Shown: positions 6,054-11,830, counted from the first letter of the stretch. The stretch: DNA of 11,830 nt from an uncultured Peptococcaceae bacterium (GCA_902496505.1 CABVBB010000023.1:1-11830); one strand, 5' to 3'. Translations and numbers: made by a program. Notes: generated by a model not told the origin, from the letters alone.

Positions 6054-7457
6054 ATGTCCACCGCTTCGCCAAATGTCTTGACCGATCGTTCTCTGCTGAT
6101 CAAATGGGCCATCACCCTGCTCATTCCTTTGCTGGTCTGCTTGATCCCCCTGACAGAAACGTATACGCTGACCATGCGTCTTTATTTTGTAGCGACCTTA
6201 TTCGTGATCTTTCTTTTTGCCTTTGAGACCCTGCCTACCTTGATCAGCGCGCTCCTTTTGCCAGCACTGTACGTGGTGCTGGGCGTGGTGCCCTTTGCCG
6301 TGGCGTATGCGCCTTGGACCCAGTCCACAGTCTCTATGGTGCTGGGCGGCTTCTTGACCGCCAATATCTGCTCAGACTGCGGCGTATTGGAACGCATGGC
6401 CTACTGGATCGTGCGTAAATGCGGCGGGTCGTTCATGAAGGTGACTATCGGCTTGTTCCTAGCCTGTCTGGCCATCTGCTGGCTGACCTTCGGCAACGGC
6501 GTGGTCATCGGCATCGTCTTTTGCTATGCGCTGTGCAAGGCGCTCCATTACGAAAAGACCAAAGAAGGCGCCATCATCATGACCGCCAGCATCCTGGGCG
6601 GCGCCATGTGCAACCACATGGTCTACAACCCGCTGGCTATGGGCATCGCGCTGCCAGTTGCGCAGCAGGCAGCGCCCGGACTCACCATCACGGTCTTGGA
6701 CCTCTTCAAAGCCTTTTGGCCGCTGGCGCTCTTTGCCATCTTTATCCTCTGGTTTTACGCCAAGATGTACAAGATCCCGACCAAAGAAAAAATGGCCGGC
6801 GGTGTGGAATATTTTGAAGAAGCTTCTGCCAAGCTGGGCAAAATGACCCTCCAGGAGAAGAAAGCCTTGATCATGCTGGCAGTTATCATGGCCTACATGC
6901 TCTTACAGCCAGTCCATGGCCTGGGGATGGAATACGCTTTTATGATCGTGCCGTTAGTCGCCTTTTTCCCAGGCATCAACTTGGGCACTATGGAGACCAT
7001 CAAAAAAGTGCCCTTTGAGATGCTCTTCTTCGTCGCCGCCTGTGCCGCTATTGGCAGCGTCGGCATGGCCATCGGTCTGGGCACGGTCGTCGCCAGCGCT
7101 CTGGTCCCCATCGTCAGCAGCACTGGCAGCAATATTTTCCTTATCGGCGTTTTCATCATGGGCGCGCTGGCCAATCTGCTCATGACCCCGATCGCGATGA
7201 TGGCCGCCTTCCCAGCGCCGCTCATCCTAGCCACTGCTCATACAGGGCTCAATCCGCAGTCCATCGTCTTCACCATGTTTTTAGCCGGAGATATGCTCTT
7301 TTTACCGTATGAATCGGCCAATTATCTGATCATGTACTCCTTTGGTGCGATGACCATGAAGGATTTCATCGTGACCAGCACGGTGCGCAGCATCTTCATG
7401 CTCCTCTTCTTCGCCGTCATCCTCCTGCCTTACTGGACACTGATCGGCGTGCTCTGA
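6054..7457 (+). CDS. SLC13/DASS-type anion permease
   Basis: 467 residues from the ATG at 6054, chosen because TAAGGGGG (6038-6045) lies 8 nt upstream; an in-frame ATG at 6012 falls inside the preceding hairpin and lacks a ribosome site. The protein is strongly hydrophobic with roughly 11-13 candidate membrane helices and a central cytoplasmic linker (about YAKMYKIPTKEKMAGG to GKMTLQEKK). The overall pattern fits the divalent-anion:sodium symporter (SLC13/DASS) family: an early IVFLFAFETLPT-like segment, a re-entrant-like GNGVVIG stretch, a late NLLMTPIAMMAAFPAP segment and the ending LPYESANYLIMYSFGAMTMKDF. Members import dicarboxylates, sulfate or other organic anions with Na+. The substrate here is probably the anion handled by the hydrolase, but that rests on gene order only. 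Confidence 0.85.
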   Translation: MSTASPNVLTDRSLLIKWAITLLIPLLVCLIPLTETYTLTMRLYFVATLFVIFLFAFETLPTLISALLLPALYVVLGVVPFAVAYAPWTQSTVSMVLGGFLTANICSDCGVLERMAYWIVRKCGGSFMKVTIGLFLACLAICWLTFGNGVVIGIVFCYALCKALHYEKTKEGAIIMTASILGGAMCNHMVYNPLAMGIALPVAQQAAPGLTITVLDLFKAFWPLALFAIFILWFYAKMYKIPTKEKMAGGVEYFEEASAKLGKMTLQEKKALIMLAVIMAYMLLQPVHGLGMEYAFMIVPLVAFFPGINLGTMETIKKVPFEMLFFVAACAAIGSVGMAIGLGTVVASALVPIVSSTGSNIFLIGVFIMGALANLLMTPIAMMAAFPAPLILATAHTGLNPQSIVFTMFLAGDMLFLPYESANYLIMYSFGAMTMKDFIVTSTVRSIFMLLFFAVILLPYWTLIGVL

Positions 7458-7466
7458 TGAGTTTTT

Positions 7467-7512
7467 CCCAAGCAGGGCAGTATCGCCAGCTGGCGGTGCT
7501 GCCCTGCTTGGG
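7467..7512 (+). terminator. Long inverted repeat after the permease, probable terminator
   Basis: CCCAAGCAGGGCAG (7467-7480) pairs perfectly with CTGCCCTGCTTGGG (7499-7512). The inside continues through G-T and A-T pairs into the palindrome CGCCAGCTGGCG. It begins 9 bp after the permease stop codon. No T-run follows on the plus strand, so termination may be weak or Rho-assisted. Confidence 0.65.
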
Positions 7513-7520
7513 TCTGCGTG

Positions 7521-7549
7521 TTGTGCAAAAGAGACACTGCCGCTATAAT
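7521..7549 (+). promoter_or_regulatory. hxlR promoter
   Basis: TTGTGC (7521-7526) and a perfect TATAAT (7544-7549) with an optimal 17-bp spacer, about 38 bp before the start codon. The spacer begins with CAAAAG, the same word found in the inverted repeat of the downstream gene, so autoregulation is possible. Confidence 0.65.
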
Positions 7550-7587
7550 GGAGGAGACGACACGCTGACAACGGGAGGCCAATAACG

Positions 7588-7944
7588 ATGAAAATGCGTA
7601 CAGAATATACCTGCCCTCTGGAACTCACCCATGATATGATCCGAGGCAAATGGAAGCCCATCATTTTGTGGCAGCTTGATCAAGGCAGTCAGTCCTTAGC
7701 TGAGCTGCAAAGAGCGATCAAAGGCATCAGCCAGAAAATGCTCCTAGAACATTTGGGCGAGCTCACCGCCTGCGGTCTCGTCGAGAAGACGAGCTATGAC
7801 GGCTATCCTCTCAAAGTGGCCTATGATCTCACTGAGCGCGGCCGCAAAATTTATGGAGCGGTGCTCATCCTCCAAGAAGTGGGCATCGAGATCATGCTGG
7901 AGGATCATCAGGAAGACCTCTTAAAAGCCAAAGGTCTCATCTGA
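7588..7944 (+). CDS. HxlR-family winged-helix regulator
   Basis: 118 residues, typical for the family; GGGAGG lies 9 nt before the ATG. The signature is clear. A cysteine sits close to the N-terminus (C9 in YTCPLE), followed by the IRGKWKPIILWQL helix, then SLAELQRAIKGISQKMLLEHLGELTACGLV (helix-turn-helix) and KVAYDLTERG (wing). HxlR proteins are dimeric DNA-binding regulators, and several with this conserved N-terminal Cys (YodB/HypR types) respond to quinones, aldehydes or disulfide stress. The flavin-type protein 70 bp downstream in the same direction is the obvious target. The signal sensed here is not known. Confidence 0.93.
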   Translation: MKMRTEYTCPLELTHDMIRGKWKPIILWQLDQGSQSLAELQRAIKGISQKMLLEHLGELTACGLVEKTSYDGYPLKVAYDLTERGRKIYGAVLILQEVGIEIMLEDHQEDLLKAKGLI

Positions 7945-7974
7945 CCACAAAAAAGTGGGTAATGGTCCTCAGGG

Positions 7975-8000
7975 CTTTTGTCCGTTATACTAGACAAAAG
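7975..8000. promoter_or_regulatory. Inverted-repeat operator over the -10 box of the flavin-protein gene
   Basis: CTTTTGTC (7975-7982) and GACAAAAG (7993-8000) are perfect 8-bp arms around a 10-bp spacer. The spacer carries most of TATACT (7986-7991), the probable -10 box. The -35 region (about 7963-7968) is poor. A dimer bound here would block RNA polymerase; the HxlR protein encoded just upstream is the likely binder. Confidence 0.65.
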
Positions 8001-8014
8001 AGGAGGGATCATTT

Positions 8015-8434
8015 ATGCGAGATGCATCAAAAACAGTCGGCAATTTGATCGACAAGCAAAGCACCGCTTTTATCAGTTCAGTAGACCAAGAAGGCTTCCC
8101 CAATACCAAGGCCATGCTGGCGCCGCGCCTGCGGGAGGGACTTCATACCTTTTATCTCACCACCAACACCTCGTCCATGCGCGTCGCCCAGTATCGGGAA
8201 AACCCCAAAGCCTGCCTGTATTTTTGCGACAGACGCTATTTTCGCGGCGTCATGCTCATCGGCACTGTGGAAGTCCTGGAGGATGACGCCAGCAAGGCAT
8301 TGATCTGGCAGGAAGGCGACACCCTCTACTACCCCCAGGGCGTCACCGACCCCGACTACTGCGTACTGCGCTTCACCGCCCGCAAAGGCCGCTACTACAG
8401 CCATTTTCATTCGGAGGATTTTACGATCGTGTAA
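8015..8434 (+). CDS. Pyridoxamine 5'-phosphate oxidase-like flavin-binding protein
   Basis: 139 residues; AGGAGGG at 8001-8007 supports the ATG. The sequence follows the FMN-binding split-barrel pattern of the PNPOx-like/general stress protein 26 group. It has an N-terminal helix, then a strand TAFISSVDQEGFPNTKAM, a central TFYLTTNTSSMRVAQYRENPKACLYFCD segment and RGVMLIGTVEVLED. The C-terminus is FTARKGRYYSHFHSEDF. Such proteins bind FMN or related cofactors and reduce or sequester small molecules; many are not true vitamin B6 oxidases. It lies behind an HxlR gene and has its own promoter with an inverted repeat, suggesting induced expression under electrophile or redox stress, which is inference. 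The exact substrate cannot be told. Confidence 0.9.
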   Translation: MRDASKTVGNLIDKQSTAFISSVDQEGFPNTKAMLAPRLREGLHTFYLTTNTSSMRVAQYRENPKACLYFCDRRYFRGVMLIGTVEVLEDDASKALIWQEGDTLYYPQGVTDPDYCVLRFTARKGRYYSHFHSEDFTIV

Positions 8435-8435
8435 C

Positions 8436-8475
8436 ACAATAATAAGCGCTGATCGCTGTGGTCAGCGCTTATTGT
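8436..8475 (+). terminator. Terminator after the flavin-protein gene
   Basis: A perfect 12-bp stem, AATAAGCGCTGA (8441-8452) against TCAGCGCTTATT (8462-8473), with a 9-nt loop, starts a few bases after the stop codon. The tail TTATTGTATG is only moderately U-rich. Confidence 0.75.
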
Positions 8476-8494
8476 ATGCGTCCGCATCAAAATA

Positions 8495-8512
8495 TGTCAA
8501 AAACTCTTTACA
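8495..8512. promoter_or_regulatory. Operator-like element 1, TGTCAA-N6-TTTACA
   Basis: An 18-bp imperfect dyad whose right half is the -35 box of the following promoter. Together with flanking bases it repeats, inverted, at 8541-8561 with 18 of 21 positions matching. Probable binding site of the XRE protein encoded downstream (inference). Confidence 0.6.
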
Positions 8513-8535
8513 GTTTGAACAGCGCATGCTATCAT
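8507..8535 (+). promoter_or_regulatory. Promoter of the membrane protein / XRE pair
   Basis: TTTACA (8507-8512), 17-bp spacer, TATCAT (8530-8535). This is a close fit to a sigma-70/sigma-A promoter, with a predicted start near 8542. Confidence 0.65.
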
Positions 8536-8540
8536 CAAAG

Positions 8541-8558
8541 TGTAAAAAGTATTTGACA
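8541..8558. promoter_or_regulatory. Operator-like element 2, TGTAAA-N6-TTGACA
   Basis: The second copy of the 18-bp dyad, in inverted order relative to element 1, lies over the predicted transcription start. Element centres are 46 bp apart. The TTGACA at its right end has no -10 box at proper distance, so it is better read as part of the operator than as a promoter. Confidence 0.6.
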
Positions 8559-8583
8559 TAATAGCGAGAATGGGGGCGTTAAA

Positions 8584-8892
8584 ATGATGGAATATGGCGG
8601 ATTGATCTTATTTGGGCTTTTCTTAGCAGCGATCCTGGCGGTGAATGTCGGGATGTTCGTTTCTTTGGGACGGCAGGGCGATGAACGGCGGCGGCTGATC
8701 GTGCAGAAGGCAGGGTTCAACACTTTTGCAGTCGTGGTGCTCTATGTTTTGTTCTGCGTGGTAGAAAATATGGTGAATGCGCTGATGCGGGGGCTGCCGA
8801 GCGAAAGCATGAATCCCTTCATCCTGCTCACCGTGATGGCTATCATCTATGGGGCGCAGCTTTATTATTTCAAGAAAAGGTATGGTGATTGA
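8584..8892 (+). CDS. Small three-helix membrane protein (DUF2178-like)
   Basis: 102 residues, with GGGGG 7 nt before the first of two adjacent ATGs. Three hydrophobic segments are visible, about residues 5-27, 46-66 and 79-96. Between the first and second is a charged loop with GDERRRLIVQKAG, a pattern known from small DUF2178-type membrane proteins that are commonly encoded next to short XRE regulators. The C-terminus is basic (KKRYGD). Its stop codon overlaps the start region of the XRE gene, so the two are translated from one message. The molecular role is unknown; a membrane partner that modulates the regulator is one possibility. Confidence 0.85.
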   Translation: MMEYGGLILFGLFLAAILAVNVGMFVSLGRQGDERRRLIVQKAGFNTFAVVVLYVLFCVVENMVNALMRGLPSESMNPFILLTVMAIIYGAQLYYFKKRYGD

Positions 8893-9088
8893 GACGAAAA
8901 ACACCATTCGTGAGCGGCGAAAAGAAAAAGGCATTTCGCAGGAGGAATTGGCCAAGCGCTGCGGGGTGTCGCGTCAGACGGTCAATGCCATCGAAAATAA
9001 TAAATACGATCCCACGCTGATGTTGGCGTTCAGTTTAGCGAAGGTTTTAGAAACAACAGTGGATGAGCTTTTTGATGCGTTCAGCTAG
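8882..9088 (+). CDS. Short XRE (Cro/C1-type) transcriptional regulator
   Basis: 68 residues from ATG at 8882, which overlaps the end of the membrane protein gene; GTG at 8885 is an equally good start. A longer reading from 8849 would need a larger overlap and is less likely. Nearly the whole protein is one HTH_3 domain: IRERRKEKGISQEELAKRCG, VSRQTVNAIENNKYDPTL and a closing helix ending TTVDELFDAF. It therefore has no separate sensor or oligomerisation domain. The pair of dyads in the shared promoter suggests autoregulation. A terminator follows 12 bp after the stop. Confidence 0.92.
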   Translation: MVIETKNTIRERRKEKGISQEELAKRCGVSRQTVNAIENNKYDPTLMLAFSLAKVLETTVDELFDAFS

Positions 9089-9096
9089 AAAAAAAC

Positions 9097-9139
9097 AAGC
9101 ACCGCCGGTCGAACTTCTAGGGTTCGGCCGGCGGTGTTT
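9097..9139. terminator. Strong hairpin terminator after the XRE gene
   Basis: CACCGCCGGTCGAAC (9100-9114) pairs with GTTCGGCCGGCGGTG (9122-9136), one G-T pair, 7-nt loop. TTT follows on the plus strand, and the A-run at 9089-9096 supplies a better U-tract in the minus direction, so it may work both ways. Its last bases overlap parS. Confidence 0.85.
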
Positions 9140-9150
9140 CACGTGAAACA
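9135..9150. other. parS: parS centromere-like site (ParB-binding palindrome)
   Basis: TGTTTCACGTGAAACA is a perfect 16-bp palindrome and matches the widely conserved bacterial chromosomal parS consensus (the Bacillus subtilis form is TGTTCCACGTGAAACA). ParB (Spo0J) loads and spreads from such sites and recruits SMC; they usually cluster near the replication origin. It sits in a non-coding gap between a terminator and convergent genes. No parA or parB gene is in the window. Confidence 0.92.
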
Positions 9151-9313
9151 AACATGTGTTGTTTGTTTTGCGGGCAGGGGGCAAGAAATGTGGGGCATAG
9201 CGCGGCTCGATGACCTGTACATAAATGGAGATGATGGGATCTATCGATATGTAGCGCCGATTACAGGCAGTTTTGGCGGCGTGGTGGTATAGTGGAGAAA
9301 GGGGAAGCGGGCA
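9151..9313. other. Non-coding stretch between parS and the ACT-gene terminator
   Basis: About 160 bp with no supported ORF, tRNA or clear promoter. The start holds an 8-bp inverted repeat, AAACAAAC (9146-9153) and GTTTGTTT (9161-9168), that overlaps the parS right edge. I see nothing else I can interpret. Confidence 0.5.
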
Positions 9314-9342
9314 ACAAAAAAGCCCCCTCGAGATGAGGGGGC
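9314..9342 (-). terminator. Intrinsic terminator of the ior operon
   Basis: On the minus strand GCCCCCTC and GAGGGGGC (9335-9342 and 9322-9329) form an 8-bp GC-rich stem followed by a T-run (9315-9321 read as T). It lies 12 bp after the stop codon of the ACT gene, ending the iorA-iorB-ACT transcript. Confidence 0.93.
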
Positions 9343-9354
9343 AGAGAGTGCGTT

Positions 9355-9789
9355 TTAGCCTTGGAAGCAGACTTCTTCACCAGTGAGGAGTTTGATGTCC
9401 TGCTGCTTGAGGATGTCGGTAGCTCGTTCGGGGTCAGAGGTCTTGAGGATGACGCAGGCGTGCTGTTTGATCTGGGTGATGAAGGCGTAGATATATTCGA
9501 CATTGATGGAGCCATCGGAAAGCGCGGTCATGATCTTGGCCAAGCCGCCGGGCTGATCGTCGATCTGGACGGCGAGCACGTTGGTGATGGAGACGGTGCA
9601 GCCTGCCGCTTTGAGCGCGTCGCAGGCTTTCTGCGGGTCGCTGACGATGAGACGCAGGATGCCGAATTCGGTGGTGTCGGCCACGGAGATGGCGCGGATA
9701 TCGATGTGGTTCTCACCGAGAATGTTGGTGATGTGGGCCATGCGGCCTTGTTTGTTTTCGACAAAGACAGAGATTTGCTTGACTTGCAT
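9355..9789 (-). CDS. Tandem ACT-domain protein of the indolepyruvate oxidoreductase operon
   Basis: 144 residues; the start at 9787-9789 is set by GGAGT about 7 nt upstream and by the protein beginning directly with the first ACT strand (MQVKQISVFVENKQGRM). There are two ACT modules: about 3-66 (NKQGRMAHITNILGENHIDIRAISVADT) and about 70-140 (DDQPGGLAKIMTALSDGSINVEYIYAF). ACT domains bind amino acids and control enzymes or transcription. Stand-alone double-ACT proteins of this kind (COG4747) are often encoded beside iorAB or phenylacetate-CoA ligase in anaerobes. It follows iorB by 41 bp on the same strand and is the last gene of the operon. The ligand, perhaps an aromatic amino acid, is inferred from context. 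Confidence 0.9.
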   Translation of the reverse strand: MQVKQISVFVENKQGRMAHITNILGENHIDIRAISVADTTEFGILRLIVSDPQKACDALKAAGCTVSITNVLAVQIDDQPGGLAKIMTALSDGSINVEYIYAFITQIKQHACVILKTSDPERATDILKQQDIKLLTGEEVCFQG

Positions 9790-9830
9790 GATGATCACTC
9801 CTTGTTGATAGATCGAGAAGCAGCAGTAGG

Positions 9831-10403
9831 TCAGCCTAAAGCATAGCCGCAGGAAAAGGCGGTTTTGTTGATGTCGCGGAATTTTTCTTTGACGAGGGCA
9901 TCGATAGCGGGGAAGAAGTCCTCTTCGGCCAGACCTAAGCGTTTGGCGGCGATGCCTAAGAGCACGATATTGACGGCTTTGGCAGTACCGCATTCGGTCG
10001 CGAGAGCCAGGGCGTCAGCGGCTACGATCTGAGCACCGGTGGCTTCCATGGCAGGAATGATATTCTGAGGATACGCGGCGCTGCCAGTGATGACGGGCAT
10101 GGGCTCGATGGTCTGGGTATTGACGATGAGGGTGCCTTGGGGCGCGAGGCAGCTTAAGCTGCGCAGGGCTTCTAATTGCTCAAAGGCGAGGATGATATCG
10201 GCTTCACCGGCTTCGACAGTGGGGGAATAGACTTTATCGCCGTAACGGACATAGGTGACGACGCTGCCGCCGCGCTGACTCATGCCGTGGACTTCGGATA
10301 CTTTGACGTCGTAGCCCTTTTCGATGAGGACTCGGCCTAAAATTTTGCTGGCCAGCAGGGTGCCTTGACCGCCGACCCCGACAAACATGATATTGGTTGG
10401 CAT
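9831..10403 (-). CDS. iorB: Indolepyruvate:ferredoxin oxidoreductase, beta subunit
   Basis: 190 residues, full length for IorB; AGGAGG precedes the ATG. It is the gamma-type domain of 2-oxoacid:acceptor oxidoreductases, with the nucleotide-like GVGGQGTLLASKIL loop (residues 9-22) and the family motif SEVHGMSQRGGSV (36-48). With IorA it forms the enzyme that oxidatively decarboxylates indolepyruvate and other aryl pyruvates to the aryl-acetyl-CoA, CO2 and reduced ferredoxin in the cytoplasm, the last oxidative step of aromatic amino acid fermentation. It starts 19 bp after the iorA stop codon, so the two are co-transcribed. Confidence 0.95.
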   Translation of the reverse strand: MPTNIMFVGVGGQGTLLASKILGRVLIEKGYDVKVSEVHGMSQRGGSVVTYVRYGDKVYSPTVEAGEADIILAFEQLEALRSLSCLAPQGTLIVNTQTIEPMPVITGSAAYPQNIIPAMEATGAQIVAADALALATECGTAKAVNIVLLGIAAKRLGLAEEDFFPAIDALVKEKFRDINKTAFSCGYALG

Positions 10404-10422
10404 AGGGATAGCCTCCTTGTGA

Positions 10423-11830
10423 TTATTGGATTGCGCCGAAGGGGCAGAGCTGCTGACAGAGGCCGCAGCCTACACAGAGCGTGGTGTCAACGACGGCTTT
10501 GCCGGTGCTGAAGGAAATGGCCGGGCAGCCGATCTGCATACATTTACGGCAGGAACGGCATTGATCGGAGGCCACTTTGAGCGGCGGATTGTGCTTGACG
10601 CCTTTGAGCAGCGCGCAGGGGCGTTTGACGATGATCACAGAGGGTTCGTCGGCAGCCAGTTCTTCTTTGAGCATGGCTTCCAGTCCGCTGAGATCGAAGG
10701 GATCGACTTCGCGTACCCGTTTGACGCCTAAGGCGCGGCAGACGGCGGCCAGATCCACGGCGTTGGTGGGCTCATTTTTGAGCGTGAAGCCGGTGGTGGG
10801 GTTTTGCTGGTGGCCGGTCATGGCGGTGATGGAATTATCCAGGATGAGGACAGTGGCAATACCTTTATTGTACACGATATCGCAAAGTCCCGTCATGCCG
10901 GAATGCATAAAGGTGGAGTCACCGATGACAGCAACGCTCTTTTGGGCAAATTCTGTGCCGCGGGCTTTGGTCATGCCGTGCAGGGCGGAAATGGAAGCGC
11001 CCATGCAGATGGTGGTGTCCATAGCGGAGAGCGGGGCGGAGGCGCCTAAGGAGTAGCAGCCGATGTCGCCGGAGACATTGAGTTTCATTTTGGACAGCAC
11101 ATGGAAGGTGCCGCGGTGCGGGCAGCCTGGGCAGAGCACCGGCGGACGGCCGGGGGCGGTGAGATCGCAGTGGAAGCAGTCGCGGCTTTGGCCGAGGAGC
11201 TTCTCGCGGATCATGGCTGCGGTGTATTCGCCGACATAGGTGAAGGCTTCTTTGCCGATGACGGATACGCCGATGCGGCGGCAGTGGTCTTCGATCACAG
11301 GATCCAATTCTTCCATGACGTAGAGCGTATCGACCTTGGCGGCGAAATCTTTGATCAGATCGACTGGCAGGGGATTGATCAGACCCAGCTTGAGGTAGCT
11401 GGCTTGGTCGCCTAAGGCTTCTTTAGCGTATTGATAGGTGATGCCGGCGGCAATGACGCCGATCTTGGTGTCGTGCATCTCAACGGTGTTGAGCGGGGTG
11501 GTCTCTGCATAAGCGGTCAGATTTTTGGAACGTTCCTCCACGACGAGGTGGCGGGCTTTGGCGTGAGCAGGGACCATGACGAATTTCTTTGCATTTTTTT
11601 CGTAAGGCTTCAGTTCGTCGCCAGCGCGTTCGCCGGTTTCGACGATGCTTTGAGAATGGGCCACGCGGGTGGTCAGCCGGATCAGGACCGGTGTATCGAA
11701 TCGTTCGGAGAGCTCATAGGCCTGCTTGGTATAAGCGAGACATTCAGCGCTGTCAGCGGGCTCCAACATGGGGAGTTTGGCAGCGATGGCATAATGACGG
11801 GAGTCCTGCTCATTTTGTGAAGAATGCATG
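10423..11830 (-). CDS. iorA: Indolepyruvate:ferredoxin oxidoreductase, alpha subunit (N-terminus beyond the window)
   Basis: The visible C-terminal 469 or so residues belong to the large IorA subunit (usually near 600), so roughly the first 120 are outside. The Met codon at the window edge (GMHSSQNEQD in the family) is internal. In order there are the end of the pyrimidine-type domain, then the 2-oxoacid oxidoreductase domain II (PVLIRLTTRVAHSQ onward). Next comes CPGCPHRGTFHVL, the thiamine-diphosphate domain with GDIGCYSLG and GDSTFMHSGMTG...LDNSITAMTGHQ, and finally two ferredoxin-type clusters: C-x2-C-x2-C-x4-CP (CRSCRKCMQIGCP) and C-x2-C-x2-C-x3-CP (CVGCGLCQQLCP). These eight cysteines would bind two [4Fe-4S] clusters passing electrons to ferredoxin. 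All expected features of the visible part are intact. Confidence 0.96.
   Translation of the reverse strand, partial: MHSSQNEQDSRHYAIAAKLPMLEPADSAECLAYTKQAYELSERFDTPVLIRLTTRVAHSQSIVETGERAGDELKPYEKNAKKFVMVPAHAKARHLVVEERSKNLTAYAETTPLNTVEMHDTKIGVIAAGITYQYAKEALGDQASYLKLGLINPLPVDLIKDFAAKVDTLYVMEELDPVIEDHCRRIGVSVIGKEAFTYVGEYTAAMIREKLLGQSRDCFHCDLTAPGRPPVLCPGCPHRGTFHVLSKMKLNVSGDIGCYSLGASAPLSAMDTTICMGASISALHGMTKARGTEFAQKSVAVIGDSTFMHSGMTGLCDIVYNKGIATVLILDNSITAMTGHQQNPTTGFTLKNEPTNAVDLAAVCRALGVKRVREVDPFDLSGLEAMLKEELAADEPSVIIVKRPCALLKGVKHNPPLKVASDQCRSCRKCMQIGCPAISFSTGKAVVDTTLCVGCGLCQQLCPFGAIQ

Noticed and set aside
7944..7974. Possible terminator after hxlR (CCAC-A6-GTGG and GACCA/TGGTC)
   Set aside because: Stems of only 4-5 bp and no T-run; not enough to call.
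8553..8558. Consensus TTGACA read as a -35 box
   Set aside because: No -10 box lies 16-18 bp downstream; it is better explained as half of the duplicated 18-bp dyad.
3866..9227. Shared 12-mer TGTACATAAATG before hydrolase copy 2 (3866-3877) and in the gap at 9216-9227
   Set aside because: A few 12-mer matches are expected by chance in a window of this size, and the flanks do not align; the second site has no following gene.
9361..9846. Acidic plus-strand frame of 161 codons opposite the ACT gene
   Set aside because: Asp/Gly/Val-rich antisense reading of the ACT protein gene, whose motifs and ribosome site are convincing.
1..11830. CRISPR arrays, tRNA or rRNA genes, insertion sequences, phage genes, DnaA-box clusters
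   Set aside because: Looked for on both strands; no regularly spaced repeats, cloverleaf-like sequence, transposase or integrase motifs, or grouped TTATCCACA boxes were seen.

Overview
The window reads as a piece of a low-to-mid GC, probably Firmicute-type anaerobe chromosome. Base composition is a little above half G+C by eye. Nearly every gene has a strong AGGAGG-type ribosome binding site, and the genome carries an indolepyruvate:ferredoxin oxidoreductase, typical of amino-acid-fermenting anaerobes. Negativicutes or Clostridia would fit, but I cannot name a genus. A perfect consensus parS palindrome (9135-9150) suggests the origin-proximal part of a chromosome.

Layout, left to right. (1) 1-490: the 3' end of an ABC transporter gene, then an unusual 31-residue, strongly cationic, tryptophan-containing peptide gene with its own good ribosome binding site, closed by a bidirectional terminator. 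(2) 523-7457: a locus with two paralogous alkaline-phosphatase-superfamily hydrolases in inverted orientation. A LysR regulator lies between them, and an SLC13/DASS-type anion permease follows the second hydrolase. The 341-bp divergent promoter region between lysR and the second hydrolase carries five copies of GCCGAT, one of them inside a perfect 12-bp palindrome. The second hydrolase seems to lack the last metal-ligand histidine that the first one has. (3) 7588-8434: an HxlR-family regulator and a pyridoxamine-phosphate-oxidase-like flavin protein, with a clean inverted repeat over the -10 box of the latter. (4) 8584-9088: a small three-helix membrane protein translationally coupled to a short XRE (Cro/C1) regulator. 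Two copies of an 18-bp TGTnAA-N6-TTnACA element sit over the -35 box and the expected transcription start. (5) 9089-9354: a non-coding stretch with a terminator, parS and a second, opposite terminator. (6) 9355-11830, minus strand: the operon iorA-iorB-ACT domain protein, with iorA running off the window.

How the parts may work together: the hydrolase/LysR/permease block looks like an inducible uptake-and-hydrolysis module for an anionic phospho- or similar ester of unknown identity. No signal peptide is evident on either hydrolase, so cleavage would be cytoplasmic after import. The ior operon converts aryl pyruvates from aromatic amino acids to aryl-acetyl-CoA with reduction of ferredoxin, and the ACT protein is a plausible amino-acid sensor for it. 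The most novel items are the cationic small peptide behind the ABC exporter-type ATPase and the paired hydrolases with divergent active sites. All functional links are inference from sequence and gene order.
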